Shown here one piece after another: positions 37,601 to 51,345 of a stretch of DNA of 64,000 nt; the first letter of the stretch is position 1; the number at the start of each line of letters is the position of its first letter. Under the pieces are notes generated by a model, which was given only the letters and a program-made list of their open reading frames with translations, was not told the DNA's origin and ran no database searches. Both the position numbers and the translations under genes were made by a program. Origin of the DNA: Phylloscopus collybita (taxonomy: Eukaryota > Chordata > Aves > Passeriformes > Phylloscopidae); NCBI GenBank assembly GCA_027886175.1, contig JAJNNQ010000018.1:20627001-20691000 (forward strand), given 5' to 3'.

Positions 37601-37680
37601 AGTACCCAAGCTGCTCCAGTCCTTCCTCAGCCTCTCACATTAGTAACATCTCACATCTGCATCCAGATTGTTTTTGTATC
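34603..37680. other. Noncoding DNA downstream of the gene pair
   Basis: The sequence returns to AT-rich desert within about 400 bases. Two minus-strand frames (35545-35877 and 36128-36454, 110 and 108 codons) have ordinary-looking composition, but I recognise no family and frames of this length are expected by chance here. Confidence 0.5.
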
Positions 37681-37845
37681 ATAGAATCATAGAATCACCA
37701 TGGAATCCTAGAATCCTAGAACCACAGAATCATAGAATCATCATAGAATATTAGAATGGCCTGGGTTGGAAGGGACCTTATACATCACCTAGTTGCAACT
37801 CCCCTGCCCTGGACAGGGATACCTTTCACTAGACCAGTACTGAAT
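37681..37845 (-). mobile_element. CR1 LINE 3' end, antisense
   Basis: The plus strand begins with several copies of ATAGAATCAT-type units, then CTGGGTTGGAAGGGACC and CCTTTCACTAGACCAG. This is the reverse complement of a CR1 3' end. The terminal octamer-like repeat is expanded to about six degenerate copies (ATCATAGA, ATCACCATGGA, ATCCTAGA and so on). Only the terminal 3' UTR is kept. Confidence 0.85.
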
Positions 37846-40004
37846 ATCTATTGAACACAGCCCAGCTTGCGCCAGACCCTTCATGTCCATACCCACACTG
37901 ATTTCTGCAGATAAAAGATCCATGTTACCAGAGCCATTTCAAGCTCCTTTATAAACTAACTTGAAATAGAGCTGAAACCAAAGCCTACCATTGTGATACA
38001 GACATAACTGCAAAAGAAGTCACTGACAATAATTCTCAAGCAATGATTTTCCGTCTAGATATTATGGCTCCTAGTTCCTACTGTTTTGTTATTTGAAGTG
38101 TGGGTGTTTTACAGGACTGGAGTTAAAGGCACAAAATAATCTGCTTTCTGTTGGATTAGTAACTCTGCAGGCTGGAATTTTATCACTGGAATCAGAAACA
38201 CAGGGAATGCTGGAAGACAATTTTTAAGCTCAGTCACACACCAGCCAGTAATCATATATACAGTTCTCACTGGGAATATCCAAATTCAGCCACGGACACA
38301 CTTCAACCTCAGGCTAATCAACTGTACTCCAATCAACCCTGCAACTCTGCTGCAATGCAGAAAGTATCAGATCCATCAACACCAGAGGCATTTAACATGA
38401 CATAGAGACAAAACAAGCCCTAGCCCAAATCTTCCCCAAAGAGGCAGTTCCTGTGTCATAACTCCAACTAGCAATTTACATGTACTGCAGAATCAGACAC
38501 GCTCATTTCTTCTTAATTTGTTTAAACAAATACAGTCCTACCATCGAGTAAAGGTCTCACTGAGAGCTGATTATGATCACTTATTCTTGTTCAGGATAAC
38601 AACCAAAGCTTTTCTTGATATCTGCTCCCTCTGTAGACATCAAAACTGTGTTTAAAAAATTCCCAAATCAGGCCATGGGAGCATATATTTCACAGGAAAC
38701 AAATACGGTAAATCAAGCCAGTAAATTTATACTAAAGATGTAAAGATAAGTGGTTTGTTTACAGGATTTTTCACAACCTGACATTTAAAAACAGTTCCAG
38801 AAACTTTCAGGATTTTTTCCTTAAGGGATTGGGAGTATTTTACAGCCAAATTTCTCTTTACTAACTCATGAAAACTGCAAGGAAAAAAAACCACACCATT
38901 CACTTTTGTTACAAGCAGAACTCTCACTGCAGGATGTTTAATATATATTGGAATCCTGCTATATCATCCTCTGTGCATGAAGAATAAGGGCAATTTCAAA
39001 AGAGCTTCCTCCAACTTAACTAAAAAGAAAAAAAAAGGGGGGGCGGGGAAGGGGGAAATGAGAAAAGATATGTTTGTTGCATGCCTTTCTAAGAAAAAAA
39101 AAGAGATAAAAGCCAGTTTCCCAGTTGCCAGTGTGCAAGATATTATAGAAAATCCAATGTACCTGATGACAGAAGGGGAAGAAGACTAATCCTGCCTTAT
39201 TCAAAATGCATAGGTTATTTGAGCCTAAGAGAAATTTCCTCAAGCTATTTCCACTGCAACATCCATGAGATTCAGTAAGCAGTTCTTATTTTACTGATAA
39301 TCTTTGTCCCTGCCCAGAACTTGTGTATGGCTTTATTAATCTAAAAGACTCAGTAAGTGGTTGTCATGCTGTAGGGTTTCCTTAAACATACTGTATCACC
39401 AGAGCTTTCTAACATTCAGTCTCTCTGTTAACAGAATGGCAACTTCTGTCACTTTAACAAGGGACTTCTGGTGTACTTTATAAATTATGTTGCATTAAAA
39501 AAAGAAGGTGGCAGAAAGTTTGTAAGGATATTTGGAGAGTCTTCTAGTTTGCTGATGTTCACATTCCCCAAATGCAATACTCCTTATGATTTCTGGACCA
39601 CAGGCAGAGACAAAGGAAAATAGAGGATGAGCTGAAGAAAGCAAAAATCAGCTTCAGCAATGCAGGCAGATGTCTAATGGGAAATACGTCTTCCTGAAAG
39701 GGTAGTGGAAGTCTCATGGAAGTGAAAATCAAATTTACTCAAAGATAACATCAGGACTGAAATTTTTAGTAACATCAGTAATTCAGGCCCAATAAGGAGG
39801 AAGAATTATCTATGTCTATTTAATCTCAGCATAACTATGAGTTACTGATGTAACATGAACATTAAAGAGCCAAACATGATTCTGGGATGTTTCAGGTAAA
39901 TATTAAAAACAAACAGGCAAATAAAAATGTCACTAGGATCTCAAATATTATGAAGTTGCTATGTAGGTCCTCTGACTATTAACCCTGAGATTATTAACCC
40001 TGAG
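37846..40004. other. Noncoding DNA
   Basis: No gene or repeat family is recognised. Just before the SINE the sequence TATTAACCCTGAGAT occurs twice in tandem (about 39978-40005). Confidence 0.5.
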
Positions 40005-40140
40005 ATTAACCCAGCTGGTTAGAGCATAGCGCTAACAATGCCAAGGTTACAGGTTTAGTCCTTGTACAGGCCATTCACTTAGGAGTTGGGCTTGATGATC
40101 CTTGTGGGTCCCTTCCAACTCAGAATATTCTGTGATCTAT
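40005..40140 (+). mobile_element. TguSINE1-like: tRNA-derived SINE (TguSINE1-like), well-preserved copy
   Basis: The 5' part reads as a tRNA-Ile body: CCAGCTGGTTAGAGCATAGC contains the A-box region, AACAATGCCAAGG the anticodon-arm side, and AGGTTACAGGTTTAGTCC the T-arm/B-box side. The 3' part, TTGATGATCCTTGTGGGTCC then CTTCCAACTCAGAATATTCT, is a CR1-type tail ending TTCTGTGAT. It is not a functional tRNA gene, because the acceptor stem does not close and the B box is altered. Confidence 0.85.
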
Positions 40141-43100
40141 ACAGGAGGAAGGGTTTTCTCTGTTATTCCCACCTCAAAGAACAAGATCACAGAAGTAAAG
40201 GTTCAGGAAAGGGTAATAAAAATTTTCAAGAGATTTGAAAAGATCACAGAGAGAGAGAGACTGAAATGGCTTCAACTGTCTGCTTTAGAAAGGGGCTACA
40301 AAGGATGGACAAGATAAAAGTACATCAAATAAGGAACCATAGCAGTAGAGAGAGATGGGGAGTTTCTGTTTTCTGTTGCATAATACTGTAACAGGAAGAT
40401 GTGCAACAAAACAGTGGAAAGTGAAAAATGAAAACCAGCAACAGGAAATCATTCTTCATACATGTAGACACATGGCAGAATTTATTTTCATTGGAGGCTG
40501 AAGATGCCAAGAACTTAACAAGATGTTGAAGGAACTGGGTGTTTACAGGACATAATACCATATTCTGAAACCACTGAGTTGCATGCACTCATGAGAAGAC
40601 ATTTCTTCCTCACTAACATTCATGTTATCAACCCCTAAACCTGCCCAGACAAAAGAAAAACTGCAGGCAATCCTTGGGTGTTACTTTGTATTCGAGAGTC
40701 TGACATTGCAAGAGTCTGACAAGAGCAAACTTTTGTCCCAGCTAGCCTAATCAAAATAATCAGAAGATAGCTCTGAAACCAAACTTAACCAAGCTAAAAA
40801 TGAAATTAATCTACTTGCAAAATACAAACATGCTGTTTCACACGATTTTAAAATACAAAAGTAACAGTGAAAAAAATAAGAGAAACATTTGTTCCTACCC
40901 ACCCATATATGTGTTGTTTTTACCCAGCTGACAAGCAAGTCTGAACTCCTACTTACCCATGCAGCTGAGAGATTTCCTTTGGAGAGATCTTTTTTCTTTT
41001 TTCCTAAAATTACTGACCACCTCAGCACTGTTAACAACTATTAGAAATTATTCGCTTTCTGTGAGGTAAATGTGTACTTTTATGCCTGACCAAGAAATGT
41101 TCAAACCTGAAGATGAAGATTTTTCACATACTAACATTCACACTGTGACCCTTCACTTTGATATGTACTGAGGTCTTACAAAGTCTTGCTAACACACACC
41201 AGACTCCACTGCCATTCTGGGAACAACAGAAGTGTTTCTGAGTAGGTTGCTTGCTGAAGAATTGTATTAAATCCTGTACTCATTGTGGCAGGAAGACTGT
41301 GAGGATAGATGTGAATGACTAGATGGGAGGCTGACATGGTCCAAGGAGAGGAGGTCAGTTGCAGAGCCAGACTACCTGAGCCATGTTTACTGTCCATCTC
41401 AGAATCTGACCCCAGACATGTTTCTCTAAGATAGATGTCCCCATGGGAAGAGCTCCTGGTGCCTCTACTGCACCTTGCAACCTCTCCACCGCTCAGACAG
41501 GAGTTATCAGTACATGAGAGAGAATACCAGAATAAAAGAGTAAAAATAATCTCTTGCCTGCACAATTTCCTTCTCACTCAGACAAATATTTTCTGCTTTC
41601 CTACACAGAAAACACAGTGCATGCAAGATAGCTGCCTCAAGAGTGGATACTTAAGTGACAGGACAGACATTTGTCTGCTGTATCTGTGGGTAAAGGACAG
41701 ACCTCAACCCTGAAGTTTACTGGCACTTCTCTTTCTAGTATTTTCTGAACTTCCATTAATTTAATTTCTGAACTTCCTACACAAACAACCTCCCTCTATA
41801 TCCCTCCACTCCATTGCCTGTCAAACCTAGCAAACATGAGCATCTCAGGCACCAAATACTTCTGCCCACAGCATGACTTCTTCCATGCTTAAAACTTTAC
41901 TCCCAGCAAGAATAATAGAAAGGGAGCTTCTTGGGCTGTATCCATAAATTTTTATTAAGCATGTCCTTCAAAGCTGTGAGGCTACTCATTCCCCCATCTA
42001 GTGACAGCAATGCTCTGATCTGGGGAAGTGCTGAAAGGTTTGTGGAACAGAAGATGAGAGCCAACAACATGAACACAATCACCAAAACTTCAATCTCACC
42101 CAAGGCTATTATAGGATACATTGCTGGTTGCCAGGAGTCACACAGAAACATAACTGCTCTGCAGACTTCAATATACCTTGACAGAATCAGATTTTTGTGA
42201 GCTGCAGATTGCACTTTTTCTTCTCCCTCTTCCTAATGGCTTGTTTTAGGGTTTTTTTTCCTTCCCTTCCCAGTGTACTCCACACCCATTTAAGCAAATT
42301 TTCTCACTGTTTTGCAGGCAGGGAACACCGTACTAAGCATATTAGAGGCCTGGCACACTATGGACTGTTGGTAACATTTCAACAGAGTTGTGATGTACAC
42401 TGCAGGAACAGTTTCAGTATTTGATGAAGACGACTGAAAAGCCAGTAGCTAGAAATCAGTGTCAGTCTAAAGGGGAGGCATAAAAAGAACACATTACCTT
42501 TTATGTGCTTTCAACAGGGTAAAGTAATGTCCCCTGAGCCACTCAGGGACTCAAGATAGAAGAGAGAATGGACTGGACCTAGACCTTGATTTGATCTGTG
42601 ATTTCCATACCCTCAGAAGAACCCAAGAGGAGAAACAAGTGACTTGCTTATTTAAGTCAAAGGCAATATCCTTGCCTTTCAGGAATGTAGAGCACTCACT
42701 AGAACTGACCCAAACTGAGCTGTTCTGAATGGTCTCATGGCAGTGGTGACAGACCTAAAAAACCTCTAACTGACGTCTTGTAGGCAGAAATGCCCTGTGG
42801 ACAGCAGAAGACAGATTAGTGTCTTCCACCTGACCTGCTAAGCAGCAGTCACCTGAATCTAATCTTTGCATGGGTTATCCAAGTATGTCACAGATACAAA
42901 GAAAGTTCAGGTCCAGATGGATAATAAATTAAGGAACAGCACCACGAACCTGTTCAGACTCTTTTTAGCATCATCTTGGTTTCCCCTAATGGCACTGAAG
43001 AACAGCCCAGAGCTGGAACTAATGAAGCCGGCTAGGATTAATCTGGCATTATGCTAGCTCTAGGATTTGGAATGCACAGATGTCCTGATGCTTTTCTATG

Positions 43101-46100
43101 CACCAGCCAAAGGTCAGCTGCACTTCCTTGCTTTAACCTGACCTGACTCCACAAAGACATTTCAGCTACTCTCCACTCCCAGTCTCCAGGAACCATGTTT
43201 TGAGCCCAAGCTGTCATATACCAGCATCACTCTGTGTTGAGACTGATGAGCCATACTTGAAATCAGTGTACCAGGGAACATAAGGAAGAAATCCTCCAAC
43301 TCAGGATACACTAAACATGGTCCACAATTAACAGTGATTAGAGCAGTGGGTGCCAAGCCTTATTTATGGTGGGAAGCATTAAACTCCATAACACATACTA
43401 TTAGACATGCTATTCAGTTTTCTCTGTTTTCTTGGACAGCCCAATCATGGAGTACACTGAGTTCTGAAAAGCTTTAAAAGTATGTAGAAGTATACCAGAA
43501 GTGGCATCACATCTGTCGCTTCCAAGGTTATATCTGCTAAATGTCAATCGTTATTGTTCATCTCAAAGACTGCTGCTATAGTAAATTGAATAAGAAGCTA
43601 AATTCAAGAAATTTCAGTTCCCACTGACTTTCAATAGAGTCAAGGTAGGTGCCATTTCAAAATTTATAAAACTCCCTATGAAAGTTGCTTAATGCCATAT
43701 TTTAATATATATATAGGTCGTACTTAGAAAATAAAGAGATGGGAAGGTTGTGATCTGTGTACTGAAGTGAGAGATTTGTTTACCTGCAGGAACAGCTGTG
43801 TAAATTAGCTTTTCCCTAGTACCACCAGAAACCTGGAATATACCGCATGACTCATGAAAGTTGCATCCTTCTTTCTTCTTCAGATCCTCATCTATATTGC
43901 AAATTATATCTGGGAAGGAATATCTGTGCAGCAATATTTAAAAGAGAGTCCTCGATGACAAGATGAGATTCTGGCTCTACTACCAGTCATGACACAAGGT
44001 CTGACAAGATTACAATTGGATGTGACAGGCTTAACAGAGGATGTTTTTGGTTGTTTCAAAAACACATTCTATCTGGTAAGACTGTCAGACCAGGACTCTT
44101 ATCCAAAGCCAAACTTTGCCCAAACTAAGCAGCATTTGATTCAGAAATTTGCTCCTGTCCATTAGTACATTATGTAATTCAGAAAGCATTAATTAGAAGT
44201 GCTTGTGCAGGAGGGAACTGCTTCAAGGCCTGCTATAAAATGGTTGCATGTGCCTTGCCAATTACTGGTTTCTCAATGCCTTGTTTTGCTCCCCTGAAAA
44301 ATAGGGGTGGAACACTTTGAGACATTATGTTAGAAAAGTAAAAGAGTACAAACCAAATCTCCAGATGAAACAAAGCAAAAATATTCTCTCAGTTGTTATC
44401 ACTCTACTAAAATTGTGAATGAAAAAAAATTAGAACTGGAAGCACCACTAATATCTTGCATTCCACAGGATATCAAAGGAAATCAAAAGGTTCAGACCCT
44501 TGCAATTGTAATGAAACAGATGCTGAATACACAAATGTGAAAAACTGAGGTCTAGAACAGAGAAGTTATTTGCTTATGATGGTACTGTTGGCAGGACAGC
44601 TGACTGCCACTTCCTCTTTCACGTCCATGTGCCTCAGACTCTGAACTCTGTCGTATCACAAACACCATTGGATACTCAGACCTTCAATTCAAGACCTTTA
44701 ATTCTTTGCAAGCACTTCCGATAGGCCTGATTCCCTAAATACTCTGCTCAGCTACTTCTTCATTTTGTGCTGTTCATGTGCAATCATAAAGATGCAGTGT
44801 ACTCTTCAGCTGCTCAGGTTCTCAGAATTCAGTCACACTAAACTTCAAAGGTGTGAAATTTAAGCTGGGTCACAAGCTCCAGAGACAAGGAAATTTCTCA
44901 TTTCAATGGGACAAAACAGTGGATCTTACTGCCCACTCTTATGAGAACCTTCAGAATGACAGCTCCTCACATTTTTCATCTTTAATTATCCAACTTTCTG
45001 ATTGTGTTTATCTCATCTGATCTTTCTCCAGCATTTCTCTGGCACAAAGTGAGCCAGCTTCCTGCAGCTGAGATCTCTGCCAGCCTTAATCCTTCAGCTG
45101 TGTCCCAGTGAGAACTCAGACTCTTGGCCAGCTGGAACAAGCATTCCTTTCCCCCATCTCCTAACACCAAGCACAGATTGTGGCTGTAACCCTGACTGGT
45201 ATGTCAGAGTTAGAGAGTGAATGAGCAAGCATCAAAACATGTTTCAATAGAAAATGCTACTCATCCAATTTACTTAGTAAATACATTTATGACATCACAG
45301 TGGGCTGTGTTACCTTACCCTGCATTCCACCATAACAACCAGGGCAGAATTTAATTTCTTTACAGCCCTTTTATTACTGCTAATTCAACCACAGTGGTAT
45401 GGTGGTGAGCTGCATCTAGAACCTGGCCCATAACCCAGGCACTCAGCACAGCTCAGGGTCAAACAATTACTGTTTCACAATCTCAGCAAATTTATCCTTT
45501 TCTAGCAGCAAGTTAGTTAAATCTCAACCTCCCCACAAGGAATTGAGAATGAATGGTCTGTGTCCAGCATTCCTTGCCGGAGGGCAGATTCATTGTAGTC
45601 ACAGTTACTAGTTCCAAGATCTTGCAGAGAAAGAAGGCATTAATGAAAAGACACTGAACCTCATCTTAGGCTCCCAGCTGTTTTGTGATGTGGGTGATGA
45701 AACAGGCTTGTTAAAAATATCCCGTCAGAAATATAATCTAACCAAATATAGCTATAGTTCCTTTATGTGACTTTAAGAGAGCATACACAGAGAGGTGAGA
45801 CCTCTTGGCATACAAGCTCAAAGGCTGTGCTATGATATCCTTCCTTTAATAATGCCTTCTTGCAGCCATGTGCAAAAGAGAACTGTTGAAAAAAAAAAAA
45901 CAAAACAAGCAAACAAAACAAGCAAACAAAACCCCCCTATAAAATGTATTTTTGGCCCAGTAAGTATAAAATAAATATAACTGCAGTGACCATCAGGATT
46001 CTGATGAAGTTTTTCAGGTATAGTTTCATAAATTATACTATCTTCTTCCACAACAGAAATTTTCTTCACTGAGAACTTTAGTGAAGCCACTTTTTTTGAA

Positions 46101-47012
46101 GAATGCATTACCTGCTAAGCTGCTACAGCAACAGCACATAGCTAGTCAAAGCAGGAGGTGAAGGGAACTGCTCTATCCCTTTGAGCAAAAAAAGGGCTTT
46201 TTTAGTTTATGAGACAGAAGACTTGATATAAGTCAGAAGATTCCATGTACCAGCTTTAGACTTCTGAAATGTTTGAATTATAGACTCCTCTAACCTCTAG
46301 TAGGGATTTCAGCAACAGTTTGTTTCTAAGGACTTTGTATTCTTGCTCTCAAATGCAACATTACTGAGGCCACTGATGTGGGCAGTAAGCATTTGTCAGA
46401 TGTTTTGGTTGTGTTCCAGTTCTGTCTAAAACTTGGGACAGAATATGAGAAACTAAGAGTTACTTATATCTTTCATTTTTAATAGGCTTCTCTTATTCTC
46501 CATGGAAATATGCTGGTTAAGATAATGTCAGCTATAGTCTGCTTCAAGGTCTCCACTCCAATACAATGTCTCGCTGTATTCTATATGCACAGCAATAAGG
46601 ATGCTATGCAGCAAAATTACTGCTTCTTTCCCAAAGACAAATGTCGAGTTCCCTACTCCTAGCAGGATGCCATCTGCTTCTGCCCTCAATGTGTTCCTGC
46701 TAACCCTCAAAACACCTGCTTTGTGACACACAGAAAATGCAGAGCTGCCAAGCAGGAAGAAGTAGAAGTCAGGGAGCATGGAAAGTCTTCAGGCATCCCT
46801 CTTTATGGCATCACCATTCTTCCTGCTGGGCCCAATATTTGCATGGTCTCTCTTTCCACAGGGATGGGGTCAGATGCGTGACCAAACCAAGATGCAGGCA
46901 GCATAGCTGTTGTCATTTATTTCAGGGAATAGGCAGTACATATTCATTCCTGTCACACAGGACCACTTACAGAGAGCTTCCTGTGTTCCTCCATCTGTTT
47001 AGTTAATACCCC
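40141..47012. other. Noncoding DNA
   Basis: Almost 7 kb with no supported gene. Open frames up to 133 codons (41176-41577, minus) have no recognisable motif. An A-rich CAAA/CAAG tract at 45889-45940 is listed separately. Confidence 0.5.
45889..45940. repeat. A-rich simple repeat with AAACAAGCAAAC units
   Basis: A 12-base A run is followed by two copies of CAAAACAAGCAAA and ends in a C run. Confidence 0.85.
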
Positions 47013-47313
47013 TGTGTTGTATCCCTCTGGCATTGATCTCTCCCGTGAAACCCTACCTGCCCCTTGATTCTCACCTATGGCCTTCGGCCAGGTAAGCCCG
47101 CCCCCTACCCTGAGAGACATAAAACCCCCCATCCCTCCAAGTTCTCTCTCTTTGGCCTTGGGATCCCTTCTTGGAATAAACCTTGGAACATATCTCAGGG
47201 TAAGAGCCTCTTTCGGATTTACTTCCCTATCCTGAAGATCCCGTAACCCAAACCTCCCTAAATTCTGAGCTAGCAGCTGGCCTCGGGGGGCAGAGGGAAG
47301 GGGAACACTTCAT
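47013..47313 (+). mobile_element. Compact solo ERV LTR
   Basis: The order is TG start (TGTTGTATCCCTCTGG), a TATA-like ACATAAAACCCCCC near 47120, a CTCTCTCTTTGG initiator region, AATAAA in TTGGAATAAACCTTGG at about 47176, and a T-rich downstream stretch. This is the U3-R-U5 pattern of a gammaretrovirus-like LTR with a short U3. The right end is uncertain and no viral coding sequence is adjacent. The 60-codon frame inside it is not a gene. Confidence 0.6.
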
Positions 47314-50300
47314 CCCTGAGCCAGTGAAGGCCAAACACAGGCATGGCCAATATTAGGAGATAGAGTTTCCTTGCTTGGTAACCACCATGCTTTTACCACC
47401 ACTCAGTCTTGCCCCAAACAACCACCAGTTTATTCACACTTAATGCTGGCTCTGCTCAAGGATGTTTATATTCTACTTACAGCATTATGATCAAGCTGGA
47501 TTCCAGGTAAATCAGAGTAGGACTCGAAGAGACAAGTGAGAGCTTTTACATTTGAAATTTTTATGGTCAACCGAAAGGATATAAATTGTGTGAAAATCAA
47601 AGAAAAAATATCATATTATTAGTTTAATTAATAGTCTAACAAACTAATACAAAAATAAGAAAATACTTCTTCAATTCAAATGGTCCCATTCCTATTGTGG
47701 ATTATCACTAATGTAACAAACGGCTAAAATGAAGTACAATGTCAAGTTCTCATCCTTTTGGTGCAGTAAGTTGTTGACTGGAGGAATGATGCTGATGGTG
47801 AGTTTCTTCTTTGCAGGTCTTGTATCCATTCTATGAGTACTTTTGGGTGTTTATACTCCACTTTGTAAATAGGTTACACTTTTTCCTCTCCTAATGACTG
47901 TTAGCATTAGCCATGATTCCTTCTCTGTACAAGGTATGATACAATAAAATGGGGCATGTATTTCTGGGAGAGAACCAAACAAGTAAATAAGTGACATAAA
48001 AGTGAAGTAAAACCCAAGGTAAATCAGGTAATAATATAGCTAAAAAACAAGCTCAAAACAACAGAATAGGCAAAAGCCATCTTACCACTGAAAAGTTATG
48101 CTATTAGAGTGGCCTATTGGCCTATTGGGATAGGCCAGTCAGTAGTCATCTGATTTCAGAATTAGATACAGTTTAAGTAATTTTATACACACTACTAAAG
48201 TTAAGCTGCAAAGACCATATAAACCCAGACAAGACCTGACAAGTTTTACAGACTAGTATGGTTATTTATTATTAAAAAACTTGAAGTCTGTTATCAGCTC
48301 TAGAAAAACCAAATTTCTGGGAGACAGGACTATAGAGCTATGGACAGGAAACAGACAAAGCCAGGAAGGCACCATTTCAGAAAACCAGAAAAACACAAAT
48401 ATTAAGTCCTATTCCATCTAATCTGCATGGATCAGTCCAAAAGGACAAAGCAAAGACACAGAGACCAGACTGCAAATCAGATGGAACACAGGAAGGCCAG
48501 GATGAGGTTTCGACTAAAATCACAAATCTGAGTAGGAGCTGAAAAAACCACTTGGGAACCAAGGATTATCATGGAAAAGATGGAATTGAGTAGAGAAGTG
48601 CCTTACTTTGTTACAGCTCATATGGAGTTTTTGTGTAGATCCCCATTTCATGCCAGCATAGGACTGTTGGGTTTTGGGATTGAGCAGTTCAACACCTTCC
48701 CCTCTGCTTGACTGCAAATGCAGATGCTGTCTCTCCATGCATTCACTCCAAGTCAAGAAAACAAGAGCCAGACATTACAGTGGGTCTCCACTAAACAAGC
48801 AGGCTTTTGTCTGGTCTCTCAAGCATTCTTTGTTTCTGGATACTGTTGGAAGCACAAGTTTTCAATTTAAAAGACAAGGAAGGCACAGCAGTTAGCTGAG
48901 GACGTTTAGTCATAAATATAACCACATTATGTAACATGCCTCCTAACTGGAAGAAGCCATAAGGGCAGTATCTCTTACATATACAGGTCTCACAATACAT
49001 CTGGTGTGGCAGCTCAAGCACAGACGTCAAGAGAGAAAAAAATTCTACCTTACAGTTTATCAGGAGTAACTTTGATTTTTAATCCTTCCTTATACCTTTG
49101 TAAGAGCAGAAGTAAAGCCAGAAACCCCTCAAGCAAAGTGGGAAAGAACAATGCCTTTGAGCACCTTTTTCTCCTAACTGGCAGACATATCTATTAACCA
49201 ATCTCCTCTCACCACTAGGGAAGGGACACGGATCAAATCCTTCAAGGCAACATCAGATCTAGTTGTGCTCCTGACAGGTAAGAAACACCAAACTAAGATG
49301 GGCTGCTTGTCTCCACAAGACACCAGTATTGACAATGAGGAAAATATAATCCCAGCAACCATTAATTTTACTCCATCCTTTCAGCTCGTACTGACATGTA
49401 GAGACTTGACAGAAGAACATGATGCAAACACATAAAGTATCAGAGGAAAAACCTGCTGTAGATAAACTTTAACATAAAATGCCCATGCAGTTATTATCAG
49501 CAATTATTTCATACTCTTAGTAAAGATAGGAGAGATCCCTACATCTTGTTTTATGATAAATGACTGTGTGAATTGTAATCAGAACTATCTGTAGGCCTTG
49601 AGATCCATGAGAGGAAAAGGGGGAGGAAAATGGGGCTTCAGCGCTTTCTTGGTATTTTTTGTTTGCTTTGTATTTATATTTTTCAAGACAAGACAGCTCT
49701 ACTTGTTAGGCATAGGATGGCTTTGCCTCAAGGTTACAAGGTCTTCAAAAACCTAATAATGAAGCAGACAATGTGCAGAGAAGGACATGTCTGGAAAGCA
49801 GGAAAGCATTGTGAAATTCAGGCAAAACCACAGAAAAATTAATGCATCTGCTCCTTGGAATTTACTGATTTAGAAGGTGATTGAAAGAGAAAAGTATTTA
49901 TATTCAGAAAAGTATGCCCAATTCCTTGAAAGAGCAATTATTAGTCTTGAAGGTTAAAATAAAATATTCTCTACTTGCTTTAGTAGAGCTCTAATTATTT
50001 GAAGTGTGAGTTTAAAGAAGTCCGTACTACTCAAATGGGTAATTTTTGTTCATATTGTAGATACTTATCAATACAAATAGGTTCACAGTTCCCTTTCCTG
50101 ATCACTTTCACATGCAAAAAAAAAAAAAAAAAAAAAGTTTCTTGTCCTGATATTGCAAATTATGCAGGAAGATCTTTATTTAATGTGGGCTCAACGGTTT
50201 TCTAAAGCTTTATGCTTTTTCACTTCCCAAGACATTCACAACCAGTGATGGCCCAAAGAACAAGAATGAATCCCTGAATCCAAAGAAATTATTCAGTGCT

Positions 50301-51219
50301 GATGGGGCATTACTGTGTAAGAAGCTCAGAAATTCTCCATACAGAGAAGATAAACTTTACTCCTACTCAGATTTCAGAAAGAACTCTGGAATTGGTGTTA
50401 TAAGACAAGTTACAAAGTGCATATTTCCACCATCTACCTTTTTTGTGACAAATTTGATCACTTTAGCCCTATGTCATTTCCTTGTCTTATTAGGTAAGTA
50501 TAGTACTGTTTGTACCATATACACATACTCACAGCTCAAAATGCTCCTGTTTTAAAACTGCATTCCTTCCCCACTGCAGATGTGAGTGTATTAACTCACT
50601 CATGTGAGCAGAGTAGTAGTCAGGCTAAAGGGAAGTTAAAAAGAAGTACTCATCAAAATTTGCTGAAATGCAAAGAAATCTAAGCTGGCACTGCAGCCCT
50701 GACAGCCAGGAAGCCGCAGTGCCCTGTGCTGATGTGAAGCACTGCTGGCAGCAGGGACAGCAGCTCTGGCAGCACTCCTGTGCCAGGGATGCCTGCAGGT
50801 CTCTGGTGTATCTCTGGTGCCTGCTCAGGTGCACATTTGAATCCAGGCAGCCAGTCCTTGAAACTAAAGGCAAAGTCAAGAGACAAACTACTGAGTGCCT
50901 TTCTGCATATGGATATGAGGAGAAGGGCTATGGATATGGGCTTGTTTATTGCTCCACCAGTTAAGAAATACCTCTGGTAATACCCATATCCCAGAATTCC
51001 CAATCCCATTCCCCTCCCTAGCCAAAAAAAAGTTCGTATTCTCCACTGTTTAACCATCATCCTGATCACAAGATTTTCTCACTGTGGGTAGGATTTACTA
51101 CTATTTTAATACAGGCTGGAGGAAACAAGGTAAGTTTAGCAATAAGATTTTGCAAAATAAGATGTGGGCACTGCTTCCCTGATAAGTGCTGGGCATGTGT
51201 GATCAGCCACACTACTTGC
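47314..51219. other. Noncoding DNA
   Basis: No supported gene. A 21-base A run occurs at 50116-50136. A GC-richer patch at about 50680-50840 gives open frames on both strands (98 and 129 codons) but shows no known domain; it may be an unrecognised repeat. Confidence 0.5.
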
Positions 51220-51345
51220 TGGGAGAGGAGGCAGGCTGACAGGCTGGTGGGTTAATCAAGGATGGGCTGACAACACATGAAGCTCAACAAGAGCAAGTGC
51301 AGTGTCCTGCACCTCAGGAAGAACAACCCCATGCAAAAGTACCTA
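51220..51345 (+). mobile_element. CR1 LINE ORF2 fragment, sense
   Basis: GAAGCTCAACAAGAGCAAGT followed by GTCCTGCACCTCAGGAAGAA and CAACCCCATGCA matches the CR1 ORF2 stretch just downstream of the catalytic reverse-transcriptase blocks. It is a short isolated piece without a 3' end. Confidence 0.7.

Noticed and set aside
40005..40080. Functional tRNA-Ile gene
   Set aside because: The tRNA-like body is joined to a CR1-like tail and lacks a closing acceptor stem; it is the head of a SINE.
41897..42214. Overlapping frames on both strands (105 and 89 codons)
   Set aside because: One would have a hydrophobic segment, but there is no family resemblance and the mutual overlap suggests a chance stop-poor patch.
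50625..51069. GC-richer patch with frames on both strands (98 and 129 codons)
   Set aside because: No known domain. The cysteine- and glutamine-rich translation comes from CTGGCAGCAGG-like sequence and is more likely an unrecognised repeat.
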